This document shows positions 33,711 to 45,426 of a stretch of 64,000 nt of DNA, piece after piece. The stretch spans positions 351,179-415,178 of the forward strand of contig NW_006767439.1 in NCBI RefSeq assembly GCF_000264995.1, written 5' to 3'. The stretch is from Punctularia strigosozonata HHB-11173 SS5 (taxonomy: Eukaryota > Basidiomycota > Agaricomycetes > Corticiales > Punctulariaceae). The notes under the pieces were generated by a model. It had not been told where the DNA came from. It made no database searches and worked only from the letters and a program-made list of their open reading frames with translations. The translations under genes were made by a program, and so were the position numbers. Numbering within the stretch: position 1 is the first letter of the stretch; each line of letters begins with the position of its first letter.

Positions 33711-35648
33711 CTACTCGAGAGTAGGGGGCGAAGCGCCGCTGCCCACGATGACCTGCTGACCCTTACTGGTGACATCGTCGATGGTGAGGAAAACCGTGGC
33801 GGGACCGGGCGGATACACGCGGCCGTTGGGTGGAGTCGTGAACGTCAAAGACTTGCGGTCCTTGGAGATCGTAGCATCCATGAAGACGAGCCGCGCGCTT
33901 GAATGGAAAGCGTGGCTGGAGAAGCCGAGGTCCATCAATGAAACTACAGTCAAGTGGTCAACCTATGTCCTCATGTAAACAGCGTGCGCCATACCTTGGA
34001 TGTTCGAAGCCTTGAGGTTCGAAGGAATGGTGATCGGCACGGTGAATTTCTTGCCGAACGCCAATTTGGACGGGATGCTCTCGATCGTCGGGCGCTCCAC
34101 GAACATGAACGGTGGGTCAAGCGTCTCCACCCTAAGTTCGCTCGGGAACTTGATACCCGGCCCCGGCAGAACGAAGTTGGCGTTGGGGTTACTGCCGGCG
34201 ATGAGGAAGTTGCCCTGGGGCGTGAGCGTGACGCTCGAGTGATACATCCGGGCGATGTTTGTCGTTGGCATCCCCTTGTTGCTAATGCGTTGGCCTAAGG
34301 GGAGGTCAGGAGTGTAGAGTGAGGGGGTTAACACTGGGTGATCCGCATTCGAGTTTCCAATGGCATCGGGGACCTGAGCGAGCGCTGCATAGCCAGAACG
34401 TCCACCGTTGGTGATGAGAACCTGACCGTTCGGAAGATGCACAAGCTCTGGCATGACGCGAGGCTCGAGCATATGCTCAACTTGCCACCCTTGCTTGATT
34501 CCTTCTTCCGTTACGACCATCCGGCTGCACTGTGTTGTCGCAATGTCTTGGGATGAGAGATTGGCTGGCTGAATGGCGGGGTCAACGGCGACACCACCAC
34601 AGACAAGGACCTCGGGAGTGTAGTCTGGAGGTGAGAGAGGAAGAAGAATGGCAGAACCATCGATGGGATTGGTGACGCGAACGTTGTTCGGGATATCCGG
34701 TAGAATGGTTTCAGTATTCTTCTCAATGTCGTAGATAATCGTCTGATTATTGGCAACCATGAAAACACGACCGTCAGGCAGCGCAAACACCCTAAGCACT
34801 AGTGAATTCCCGTCTTGCAGTCAGCACTACTACAGCAACGTACCTCGGGAAGAGGTTGGACGGTAAGCTGCGCTCCAGGAAAGCAGAAGGCCTCGGGACA
34901 CCCTGAGCAAGATGGATCGTCAACCATCGCGGGTAGTAGGTCCAGAACCGACTACTCACGTTATCCTTCGGTGGGAAGAACTCAAATGTGTTCTCGGGGT
35001 CAATATTATAGAAGTCCGCGTCGACGTGGGTCTATTGTTTCGATAGTGTCAAAGAATATACCACCACCCGAGATGACAACGGACTCACGCCACCAACGAT
35101 CATCAGACTACCATCGAAAATACGGACCGACGACGTATACCATCGGCGTGCAGCCAGATGCAATGTCGGCGGGTCTTCGAACAGGGTACAACCTTCACCG
35201 GAGGGCGAGGCACATGGCTCGAAAATGCGAATACCGAGGTTACCAGTATCCGGTACCGGATTGGTCGGAACGTCGGTGGGATCACCCCCGACGCTGACCT
35301 GCATGTTCCATGAGTGCAGAGTTCCTGACATGCATGACTGCCTCTAACCATAGACCCATTAGACAGCAAAGCGCCACTAGCGCAGAACGAGTTGGTGACG
35401 ACGTTGAGTGCCCGGACGGAGCTGGTTTCGAGGTCCCAAAGCGCGCCCCAAGCCGAGTGGCCGTTGATTTGGAGCGGGTCGTTCGCGACGCGGTCGAACA
35501 TCACAACCAAAGTGGGAGAGACGACGATCGCCTCCAGCGCCACGATGCCCGTAGTCTCGTTCTTGAGATCAAACCGCCATTGAGGTGCGGCGGGCGCTGC
35601 GAGCGCTGTCGCCGATAGCAGCGCGAATGCGGAGAGCAAGGCGCGCAT
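33711..35648 (-). CDS. Glyoxal oxidase, copper radical oxidase (copy A)
   Basis: Six exons (35349-35648, 35089-35298, 34960-35031, 34844-34902, 33995-34791, 33711-33943) join in phase into 556 residues with a signal peptide ([18 protein letters not shown]). Family members are secreted and oxidise aldehydes such as glyoxal and methylglyoxal to acids, reducing O2 to H2O2 for lignin peroxidases. The radical-copper site is complete: Cys in NSFCASGA, the partner Tyr in [12 protein letters not shown], the Tyr-His pair in [10 protein letters not shown], and the distal His in [12 protein letters not shown]. The N-terminal glyoxal oxidase propeller is followed by the DUF1929 C-terminal domain. A TATA-like TATTTAAA lies about 60 bp before the start. 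A paralogue is placed head to head with it, with the same intron positions. Confidence 0.95.
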
Positions 35649-35705
35649 GTTTGTGGTAATCGGAATTCTACCAGTCCGAACTGCGTCGGATGTCAACACG
35701 ACGGG

Positions 35706-35713
35706 TTTAAATA
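35706..35713 (-). promoter_or_regulatory. TATA-like element of glyoxal oxidase copy A
   Basis: TATTTAAA on the minus strand about 58-65 bp upstream of the start codon, a normal distance for a fungal TATA box with a short leader. Confidence 0.45.
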
Positions 35714-35896
35714 GAAACCAGAGCGACAGTTTACCTTCTCGTTGGGAGCGAATCTTTTGGCGAGTGGGTACGGTGCTTGATAACATGGCCCGGAAGAACG
35801 AGTAGAAGGAGTGGTATGAGATCTGCTGGATGCTTCGTTCATTCAGTTACAGCGTCCATGAAGCGGAATCTTCCAGCTGTGCGCATCGCAAGCCCA

Positions 35897-37253
35897 CTAC
35901 AAGGCACGTGTTGTGAGAAAGGTGTAGTAGATGATGCCTGCGAACGCACTTAACCTACATGCCGCAGTCGTTCGTCCACCCAGATCCACCATATAAAGTG
36001 TCAAGATCACAGGGAGTTGATCACCAGACCCGATTCCACGCATGTGTATCCGCACCAAGGGCATGGTTCGTGGATGTAGTTCGTTCAAGGTCATAGTGCA
36101 CGCTCCTTGCTGATGCATCGCGAACGATAGCGTGTCATGGCTGCGCCTCGCCTTACGCCTTGGCGTGGTTGGGGCCAACAGCAATGCAAGTCGTTCTATC
36201 CACTGTGACCGAGAGTGGGACCTCAGGAGCAACTGATGAAGCTCCCGTAAAACTGAGTCAACTGTTGCCATCATGAGTCTATCTTGGGTGTAATGCTGCA
36301 CAGACAACATGAAGCTCACCATGCCATGCAACACACTCGTACGATGACCATGGCGGTCTGATGATGGTTCGTATTCCACGTCGGTCCCGCAATAACGTTT
36401 GACCCGCTCAACTGCCATCCACAGCTTCCCGCGGTCGAGAATACATACGGAATTTTCAGGAATGCTGACAGAGGTTATTCTCCCAGCGAGTTTGCAAAGC
36501 CGCGTCCGTATATAGCGAAAACGAAGGGCGAAGTAGAAGACGTTTGTAGTTGAAATTTCGGACTTCTACCGAGACATAGTCCGGGATATGGACGAGGATG
36601 CTGCCGGGATTTAGGATTAAAACTTCGTACGAGCACAGATTGTGATCGCTGGTGACTTCTGACCAAGGCCCTGACGAAACGACCGTGTCTGCGAAGAACT
36701 CACCCTCAGGTGCCTCTTGGTGGCCCGGCAAGGGCCGGGGCCGAGTGCGCGTTGGACTGTCTTTGCCCTGTAAGTACCGTCTTGGTCAATATTTGTCATT
36801 GATCGCTGTTCACGCTCGGCAAAAGGTCAACGCCTGAGGGCACCCCACGCAAACTCCTCTGTACCGGTCTACGTTCGCCGGCATAATCGCGAACGGTTCA
36901 TTGCACTTTGCGGCGAACCGACACCTCCGCGCGGGTCATCGACGAATCCTGGTGTTAATTCTCATCCAAGCAACGGCATCTGCGGCGACACAGATCATGT
37001 ATATTCCGGAGGGTACACGTACGGCATATGTCTCATGTGAACAGCGCCAAGGCTCGTGAGACAGTCCTGGTCCGTGAGTGCTCGCCAGAGGTGCGCAGTT
37101 CGAAAGCCTCGCTGACAGAATGTCTGGGATGCTGAAGTCATATTTGGACGCTTTTGAAGTAGAAAACGCCGTCGGCCGCGCTTCCCGCTGATTTGCCTCA
37201 TGGATGCCGAACGTCACAATTGGTTTTGGGGAGCGTAGCGGCCCGCCGCTCAC
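35897..37253 (-). CDS. Possible multi-exon gene between the glyoxal oxidases
   Basis: Minus-strand open segments of protein-like quality follow each other here: 36995-37201 (CQRGFRTAHLWRALTDQDCL), 36456-36731 (VLILNPGSILVHIPDYVSVE) and 35897-36418 (SVLHGMVSFMLSV and onwards, 173 codons). The middle segment has an alternating hydrophobic pattern like a cupin or JmjC-type beta strand, but the iron-binding motif was not found. I could not prove the splice joins. If real, the gene sits inside the interval between the two divergent oxidase promoters. It could also be chance open frames. Confidence 0.28.
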
Positions 37254-37464
37254 ACAGTCCTCCTCCCCGCACTCACAAGTTGCAGCCCGTCCCTTCGTCT
37301 ACTCTCCATGACGGCCCACGCTGCATTCACCGGCTCCCCGTGTCGTGAGTGCACCAGCTATGAAAGCCGACCGTGCGACTACTTAAAGGGTGCCATTTAC
37401 CATTGTTGACTAGGACCTACTACTGCGTTCAATACCTGCGCACTTCGCGGTCGTTAGAAGCAGA

Positions 37465-39397
37465 ATGCTATCCTTCGTTGCGGTACTCCCTCTTCTCGCT
37501 GGGACGGTAATCTCCGCTCCTTCTACTCCGGGATGGCGGTTCGACTTGAAGCAAGAGCTGTCCGGGATCGTTGCCTTGGAGGCTATTGCCGTCAGTCCGA
37601 CGCTCGTAGTGATGTTTGACCGTGCATCCGATGATCCTCTGCAAATCAACAACCATTCGGCGTGGGGAGCCATTTGGGATCTATCGACCAGCACTGTCAA
37701 GCCCCTCGACGTCCTCACCAACTCTTTCTGCGCGAGCGGGGCTTTGATCTCAAACGGGACTATGGTAAGTTCACGCATTAAGGTCGCGCCCCAGATGATA
37801 ACGTCTGTATTAGGTCAGCCTTGGGGGCGATCCTCGAGGATTCCCGGGTAACCCGGCAATCGAGCCCGGAAACATGGCGATCCGCATTTTCGAACCCTGT
37901 GCATCACCCGACGGGACCGGATGCACCCTGTTCGAGGATCCCGCAACCCTGCACCTTGCGGAGACCCGGTGGTACCCGTCTTCGGTCCGGATCTTCGATG
38001 GTAGCCTGATGATCGTCGGTGGGGTAAGTGCCTTTACATCGTAGTATGGATCGTGCTAAAACAAAGTCTGTAAAGACCCATGTGGACGCAGACTTCTACA
38101 ATATAGATCCCGCCAATTCGTTTGAATTCTTCCCACCGAAGGATAATGCGAGTTTTTATCTTCTCGTTGCCGATCCGTTCTTACCTGTTGTTCCAGGGCG
38201 TCCCCAGGCCTTCCGCGTTCTTGGAACGCAGCTTGCCCGCAAACTTGTTTCCCAGGTAATCATTGTAGTCGCTACTTCCCTTGCACTCAGAAGTTTATCA
38301 TTCATTATCCACAGGACTTTCGCTTTACCCGATGGTCGCATCTTCATGGTCGCCAACAATCAAACGATTATATACGACATTGAAAAGAACACCGAGACTA
38401 TCCTCCCGGACATCCCGAACAATGTTCGTGTTACAAATCCGATCGATGGCTCTGCCATCCTCCTCCCTCTCTCGCCTCCGGATTATACCCCCGAGGTACT
38501 GGTTTGCGGCGGTGTAGCGACGGACACTCTTCCGCCAGCGAATTTGTCGTCGCAGGACCCGGCCACCACGCAATGCAGTCGTATGCTCGTGACTGAAGAA
38601 GGAATTAAGCAAGGATGGCAGGTCGAGCATATGCTCGAGCCTCGTGCGATGCCGGAACTCGTACACCTACCGAATGGACAAGTCCTCATCATCAGTGGTG
38701 GCCGTTCCGGGTACGCGGCCATCAAGCAAGTTCCCGACGCTGTCGGTAACTCGAACGCCGATCACCCCGTGTTCACGCCGTCGTTGTACACACCCGATCT
38801 TCCCTTGGGCCAACGCATCAGTAACAAGGGAATGCCGACATCGAACGTTGCTCGCCTTTACCACTCGACTGTTACGCTCACTCCGCAAGGTAACTTCCTC
38901 GTTGCTGGCAGCAACCCCAATGGCAACACCACTCTCCCGGGCCCCGGAGTCACGTTCCCTAGCGAGTTCCGGGTAGAGACGCTTGATCCGCCGTTCATGT
39001 TCGTCGAGCGCCCCTCAATCAAGAGCATCCCATCCAAGCTAGCGTTCGGTAAGCAATTCACGGTTCCGATCACCATTCCTTCGAATCTCAAGGCGTCGAA
39101 GATCCAAGGTATGGCGCACATTATATGCGCCTTCATGGGACGTTGGTTGACACTCTGCTTACAGTCTCGTTGATGGATCTCGGTTTCTCCAGCCACGCGT
39201 TCCACTCGAGTGCCCGTCTTGTGTTCATGGATGCGACCATTTCCAAGGACCGCAAGTCCCTCACGTTCACCACTCCCCCGAACGGGCGCATCTACCCGCC
39301 TGGCCCCGCGACCATCTTCCTCACCATTGACGATGTTACGAGCACTGGCGTACAGACCATCGTGGGTAGCGGCAATGCTCCTCCGACTCTGGAGTAG
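37465..39397 (+). CDS. Glyoxal oxidase, copper radical oxidase (copy B)
   Basis: Six exons (37465-37764, 37814-38023, 38076-38147, 38197-38255, 38315-39108, 39165-39397) give 555 residues with a signal peptide ([18 protein letters not shown]). Copper-radical residues map to Cys89 (NSFCASGA), Tyr154 (RWYPSSV), Tyr396-His397 (ARLYHSTV) and His489 (GFSSHAFH), all conserved, so an active extracellular H2O2-producing oxidase is expected. Exon lengths equal those of copy A except for one extra codon in exon 5 of A. Intron 3 begins with GC rather than GT (38148), whereas the same intron in copy A begins GTGAGT. The C-terminal DUF1929 exon is almost identical in both copies, and the N-terminal exon has diverged more. 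No TATA box is obvious. Confidence 0.95.
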
Positions 39398-39800
39398 GAG
39401 TTCGCTTCGTGGGTATGGGAACGACGTGCCTTTGATGTATGTTATGGAGTATGTATCAATAGTGTCGGTTCACGTTTATGTGATCATCGGCCTTCCGCTC
39501 ATCCCTCAGAGGGCACCGTGTAAGTGAACAAACATGACCCGCATATTTTCTGGCAAAAATAGGCCAAGCCGATGGCTGTGCTGCTCCTACTTCACCTGTT
39601 TGTCGACGTGTTGGCCTGCATTCGCTGGGAAGGGCAGTCATTCGAGGCGATCCAGAGCAATAGACCTGTTTTGAGTCAGCCAAGATCGTTTGCATAGCGC
39701 CTACGGACAGCTCAGCGTTTCTTAGCTTGGGTCAAATTGGAAGTGTACTGCCTTTCACCCAGTCGAGTCAGATCGACCGAGTGATAATAATTTCACGACC
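39398..39800 (+). promoter_or_regulatory. Intergenic region before arginyl-tRNA synthetase
   Basis: These 403 bp hold the 3' end of the glyoxal oxidase transcript and the promoter of the next gene on the same strand. I see no gene in it. Confidence 0.5.
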
Positions 39801-41872
39801 GTGGCTACTCTACTCCTCCTAAGATTTACGCGTCGATACCCTTCCATACATCTAGTCTCAGATAACTCGTTCTGGTATCGCGCGATGTCTACCTCAACAT
39901 TACCTCACGTTCCGGGCACAGACCCATCCCGATGCATACTCGATTCCTTCCGGATCTCCATCGCCAAGCGATTATCTGAAGCTTTGCCGCCGCTCACGAT
40001 TGAGCAGGCATACACTGGCGTCGACTACGGCAAGAAGGGCGAAGACTTCACGGTCGCCATTCCCCGATTCCGATTGCCGGGAAAAGTGGACGAACTCGCG
40101 GGGAAGGTCATCGGTCAGGTGCGTGCATGTTTCACGTTTTAATGTGTTCTTGCTCGTCTGACGCTCGAATAGTTCCAAGAAGACGAATGGATACAGTCCG
40201 TCAAGCATGACAAGGCCTTCCTGCACTTCCAATGCAAGACCACCACGCTCACGCGCCGAATCCTTGACCAAGTCCACGGCCTGACATATGCGACGCCATC
40301 CGGCAAGCCCGAATACGGCACAAACACCACCGGCGCGGGCAAAAAAGTCATCATCGAATACTCTTCTCCGAACATCGCAAAATCCTTCCATGTTGGCCAT
40401 CTCCGATCCACCATCATCGGTGCCTTCTTGTCGAATCTCTACAAAGCGTGTGGATGGGACGTCATCTCCATGAACTACCTTGGAGATTGGGGAACTCAGG
40501 TAATTTCAGAACATGCATGCCCACCTCGTATCCGCTGACGTCCTACCAGTTTGGTATGATCGCTGTCGGTTTCCAGAAATATGGTTCCCAGGAGGAACTC
40601 GAAAAGGATGCGATTAAGCATCTCTACGATGTTTATGTAAAAATCACGAAGGACTCCGAGGCCGATCCCGAAGTCAAGGTCGAGGCGGCCAAGTGGTTCA
40701 AGCGTATGGAGGACGGCGATGAGGAGGCTCTGAAGAACTGGCGGGTTTGGCGAGCGATGTCAATCAAGAAGTACGCCGAGGAGTATGACCGGCTTAACGT
40801 CGCCTTCGACGTTTATACCGGAGAGAGTGAAGTGAGCAAAGGATCGCAGGACAAGGCTCTTGCTCGCTTGGAGGAGATGGGCCTTATCAGCGACGTGGAC
40901 GGCGCGAAGCTGATCGACCTCGAGAAGTGGAAGCTCGCAAAAGCTGTTGTTCGTAAGAAGGGTGAGTCTGAACCACGATTATTTGGAACGTGTCCATGCT
41001 GATCATTGCGTAGACGGCACATCCATTTACCTTACCCGAGATATCGGAGGCGCTATCGAGCGCTACGAAAAGTACCAGTTCGACAAAATGATCTACGTCA
41101 TCTCGGCGCAACAAGATCTTCATGTAGCTCAGTTTTTCAAGGTGCTGAAGCTGATGGACTACCCTTGGGCTGACCGCCTTGAGCACGTCAACTACGGTCT
41201 AGTTCTGGGCATGAGCACTCGGAAGGGCACGGCAGTGTTCCTCGACCAGATCATCAAGGAGGCTGCCAACGTCATGCATGAGCACATGCAGAAGAATGCG
41301 GAGAAGTACGCAAACATCGAAGATCCCGAGACCGTCGCTCGAGAAGTCGGCATTTCCGGCATCAAGATCCAGGACATGGCCGCAAAACGGTACGTTTCCT
41401 CCATGCTGGGTTCGTTCATATTCTGATCGTTCATGTATGCAGCATCAACAACTACTCGTTCAACTGGGACCGAATGCTCTCCTTCGAGGGCGACACCGGC
41501 CCATACCTCCAGTATGCGCATGTCCGCCTTGCGTCGATGGAGCGCAAGAATCCGCAGCTCCTCCCTCTGCCCGAGACCACGTCCATCGACACCTCTGTCC
41601 TCACCGAATCCCACGCCCGCGAGATCATCTTCCTCCTCGGTACCTACCCCGACGTGGTCAAGACCGCGATGAAGACGCAGGAGCCGAGCGGGGTCGTCAC
41701 ATTCGCCTTCCGCCTCTCGCATGCCATCGCCAGTGCCTGGGAGACAGTCGCAGTCAAGAGTGAGCAAGACACGGCGAAAGCGCAGGCACGGCTCTGGATG
41801 TACCTCTGTGCACGGGACGTGCTGGCCGCGGCTATGCGACTTCTCAGTTTACGACCTCTGGAGCGGATGTAG
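39801..41872 (+). CDS. RRS1: Arginyl-tRNA synthetase
   Basis: Five exons (39801-40118, 40173-40499, 40550-40961, 41014-41389, 41443-41872) join in phase into 620 residues. The enzyme charges tRNA-Arg with arginine using ATP. Visible parts are the class I HIGH variant HVGH at about residue 179 within [20 protein letters not shown], the block [29 protein letters not shown], the degenerate KMSKS loop MSTRKG, and the anticodon-binding domain ending LRPLERM. The first ATG adds 28 residues rich in Arg, Leu and Ser ([12 protein letters not shown]) ahead of a second in-frame ATG at 39885 ([11 protein letters not shown]). That fits a mitochondrial presequence with a cytosolic form starting at the second ATG. 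The gene ends 108 bp from the convergent hydrolase. Confidence 0.95.
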
Positions 41873-41980
41873 GATGGGTCATCGTAGGATATAATGCACA
41901 ATTCGTTAGGCTACGCTATGGTATAACCAAATAATAGGCAATGAGCATCTGTCGGGTGAAGGACGCGAACTAGGTGACCG

Positions 41981-43169
41981 TTACAATACATGGCGCAAGA
42001 CAACGAGAAGCCTTTCTGGATCTTCCCAATGGACCTACAGAGCCTATGAATGTCCGCTGCCCCAGAAGAAGATGTGTAACTCACAAAGTGATTTGCACCG
42101 TCCAGTGCGACGATTTCGAGATCCCTCACTTCATGACAAGCAGCCCGGTGTTCGGCGATCAACCTCTCAGTCTCAACCCTCGTCCACACTGTGAACCACA
42201 ACGCGTTCGAACAGCTAATCATCGCAAGTTTCACCTTCGGGAACACGGTCTTCGTCAGGTGCCCGTCGAAGAGCGCGCGGTCTGTCTGCCGGCGCAGTTC
42301 GGGCTGCAGCACCGTCATCATCTTGAAGTCCACGCGAGCCATCGCCGCTGCGTCGAATCCTGCGTCAAGTTCCTCCTTGGTCATTTTGTCCAGCGTCGAC
42401 CACTTGGGCACGGGATTATATTGGAGGCCTTTGCCCAGCACCGTCTCCAGGCCTGGATGCTCGAAATATCCGCAGGCGTACTGCTGGAACGCTCGCACAG
42501 GGTCAACTCCTGGTTGATGGAGCGACTGAGGGTCATAGTCGGAAGGCGGCACGTAACCGTGCGCCAGCATCGCAGGATCTAGACATGATTATAAGCTCCA
42601 TCGAATCGACTGTAGCCCCTCCCATGATGCGCACCGTACAAAATGGACGTCCTCAAATAATTCTCTAACCGTTGGCAGTCGCTTTGAGGTATCGCATGAG
42701 ACTGACCAAACAACGATAGAATCATGATCGCCCCTTGGGACCATCCCGCTAGCGCGACACCCCCCGCAGTTCCATCGGGGCTGATAGGCGGGATGTTCTT
42801 CTGCTCTGAAAATTCGAGTAAAAACGTTGCGACCTCCCGGGCGGTCCGTTCCAGATGAGCCCGACTGCCGCTAGCCAGTTCCTCCAATTCGCTGTCCTCA
42901 TACTTCGAGCTTGGGTTGTAATCTCTTCTGTTAACTACCACGACGCGGAGTTTGTGCAACGGTGCGAGCGAGACGAGTTTATTGAACGATTCTGCCCGAG
43001 AGTAAGTTGGGTTAAACGGATGAGCAGACCGATTGAACTACGCACGACCATTGAACCCAGTGCCGTGGAAGATCACGACGGTGGTATATGCGTTCACAGA
43101 GGAAGCTCCACTGTCGACGTACGACAATCTGTGGCCTTGGTCATCAACGACGATATCACCGGTAGACAT
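41981..43169 (-). CDS. Alpha/beta-hydrolase
   Basis: The protein starts MSTGDIVVDDQGHRLSYVDS and shows the alpha/beta-hydrolase order: oxyanion strand VVIFHGTGFN, RVVVVNRRDY, the nucleophile elbow GWSQG, and near the end the catalytic histidine in GANHF followed after an intron by VHWEDPERLLVVLRHVL. Exon 1 is 43049-43169 and exon 2 starts at 42991. A small exon ENYLRTSILYG precedes the long one starting DPAMLAHGYVPPSDYD, and the last exon ends at 41981. Substrate cannot be predicted; relatives are mostly uncharacterised soluble esterase or epoxide-hydrolase-like enzymes. The neighbours are unrelated: arginyl-tRNA synthetase converges on it and Vps68 lies upstream on the same strand. Confidence 0.85.
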
Positions 43170-43561
43170 GTTTGAACGTACCACAACCGTAGATGCAGTC
43201 TCGTATATATAGTAATCCGGGTACTGCTCGTGTTGATCAAGCAATTGCAGTACGTGCCATGCGCACGGTAAACGTTCGGCTCCCTAGTGAGTATCAAAAC
43301 GATCGGAAACGCGTCAGTACGTACCTGCCTCCGGCCAACCCGGACGGTCGATGGGCATCGCGACGAAGCAGTACATATGATCTTGGCGGGAGAAGTGAGT
43401 CTTCCAGAGCTGGACAGTTGCAAACCCACCCATCTCGGTGATGAATCCACCGATTTCCGCGAGGGTGCTCGGGCCACCTTGTTCATCATAGATACATTCG
43501 TGCTTCGAATCAAGATACATTGACAGCATGGAGTTACCCGGTGAATGGGCTATAAACTCGG

Positions 43562-44224
43562 CTACAGGGTGAGATTGTACTCGTACTCGCCGGACGTGCT
43601 CTGCGCGATCCATAATACAAAAGCGGAGAGCATAAGCAGGATGTTCTGCGAGACGTTTGCGTATCCGTAGTAGTTGTACTGATCGGGATACCCTTGCAGG
43701 ACGTATTTCAGCACTAGCACCGTCTGGGATATACGTTATGAGTGCGCCATCACAAGACCAACGAACGGAGGCGTACCACTGAACCCGCGAGGCCTCCGGC
43801 CATCATGGCAAACCCAATGAACAAGAAGAGTCGTGCCCTCCAAACAGCTCTGGCATCTCCAAAGCCCTCGTCGCCCTTGATCCGGTCCTTGTCGATGAGG
43901 TTGACGATAAGCAGGCCAACGAGCGAGAAGATGCCGGGCACCCAATCCACGAAGGTAACGTGAACAGGGACAGGTCTGTCCGGCTCCCCGCGAGGAGAAT
44001 GCGCATGCGCAGAAAGGATGGCGGCGTCGAGGAACGCCCAGTTGGCGATCGCGAACTGAGGCAAAGGGGTGAGACGAGCTACAGCGCTGCGGCGCGAAAG
44101 CAAGACTCACCAGAGCGCCAGCAAGATATATGCCAATCGTACGCTTGTGCTTTCCCAAAGAGACGTTCGGGAACGGGTTGAGACAGACCCTGCGCGGGTC
44201 GTAGTTGGACCGAGGGAGCGACAT
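43562..44224 (-). CDS. VPS68: Vps68/TMEM50-family membrane protein
   Basis: Three exons (44111-44224, 43777-44055, 43562-43723) join in phase into 184 residues with four hydrophobic segments: GIYLAGALFAIANWAFLDAAI, PGIFSLVGLLIVNLI, FLFIGFAMMAGGLAGSV and NILLMLSAFVLWI. The layout and the short motifs around each helix match Vps68 and human TMEM50 (UPF0220). Yeast Vps68 works with Vps55 in late endosome to vacuole transport and cooperates with ESCRT-III. The start MSLPRSNYDPRRV fits the family. Together with SNF8 at 2.9 kb this is a second endosomal-sorting gene in the window, but the genes are far apart. Confidence 0.88.
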
Positions 44225-44430
44225 CGTGGTGGCCGGCTAAGACGTGATCAACGACCCTGAGCTGCGGCGTGCTTAACAGCTCACTTCCAATAATCATGCT
44301 GACTTGAACGATGGAAACATAACACTGAACCGATTTCAAAGGTACAGGACGTAAGTACAGAGAAAACCTCGATGTTGGAAATATACTCCGGAAACTTAAC
44401 GCATGAATGATGACGCTGAAAAAAAGGTTG

Positions 44431-45100
44431 CTAACACATTGCTTTCACGAAAGCACTGTATTCCTCGTCATTGCTCATAATATGCGCCATGTTCTTCATC
44501 AACCGTTTAGTCACCCCATGCTGATGCTCGAACTTTCCTTGCCAGCCGTACGACAACTCGAGGAGACTGTGCCAGCTTGCGTCCCCGACGTGTCCCGGAT
44601 CGGGCCCGAAAACATCTGACGACAGACGACAGACCGCGATGTCGTAGGAAGTGAAAATTCCTTTCTTTTTAGGTGGGACGACCTCTATTGTTGGAGCGTC
44701 GCGCTGTGGTAAACGAGAAAACCATGCCAATGATTGGAGCATTAAGGACGTCCGTTTCATTATCCAAAAGACCAAGGCCGTGAGGGGTCAATGATTTGGC
44801 CACATTCGAAGTGACAGACGAGTCCAGCTTGTATTGAAACAAGAGCAGCCATAGTTTTTGGTCGTCAACAATGGTGTTGTGGTCACCTAAAACCGTTGGT
44901 ACGCCAGCATCAATGCCCGGTTGACAGTTCACCCCCATGAAACCAGCATTTCGCGCAAGGAAACCGCGCAGTATGTCGGGGTCGAATCTGTTTTGCATCC
45001 CTCGCTTGATAAAGTGATTGAAATGTACGGGGACATGCTTGAATGCTTGCTACTTAGAGGGGCTACTTGGAGGTGCTGCCGTCGAAGCATGCAAACAGCT
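44431..45100 (-). CDS. Unrecognised gene, possibly frameshifted
   Basis: Two adjoining minus-strand frames look like parts of one conserved protein. The upstream one reads FDPDILRGFLARNAGFMGVN, VPTVLGDHNTIVDDQKLWLL and LTPHGLGLLDNETDVLNAP; the downstream one reads DAPTIEVVPPKKKGIFTSYD and SWHSLLELSYGWQGKFEHQH, ending at 44431. The only GT-AG pair between them would give an intron of about 19 nt, too short to splice, so a one-base frame slip near 44695-44705 is more likely. The downstream frame contains no domain I know. Either a pseudogene or a sequence error is possible; the start is not located. Confidence 0.4.
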
Positions 45101-45426
45101 AAAATGAACGGTGTTAGTACCGAAGTGTTGGTGTGTTTACAAGTTTCAAGCCCGCAAGCCATTACATCAAACCCGCTGTGTTCCCTGGAGATCGATCCGT
45201 CGCACTACTTTACGCGAGAATACGATGCATTGATACATGCAGATATGTGCTACACTTCCGTCGGCAACCTATGTGATTGACCAAATATTACCCCAATAAT
45301 CTACTGTGGAAACCTGATGAATATATTGCGTATGAATTATTCCGCCAACGCGGATGGAGGTAGAAGATTTGGCACGACTCAGCCTTCGCGCGTTGCGTCG
45401 ACTCTGTCGAACGTCTATGCAGGCGC

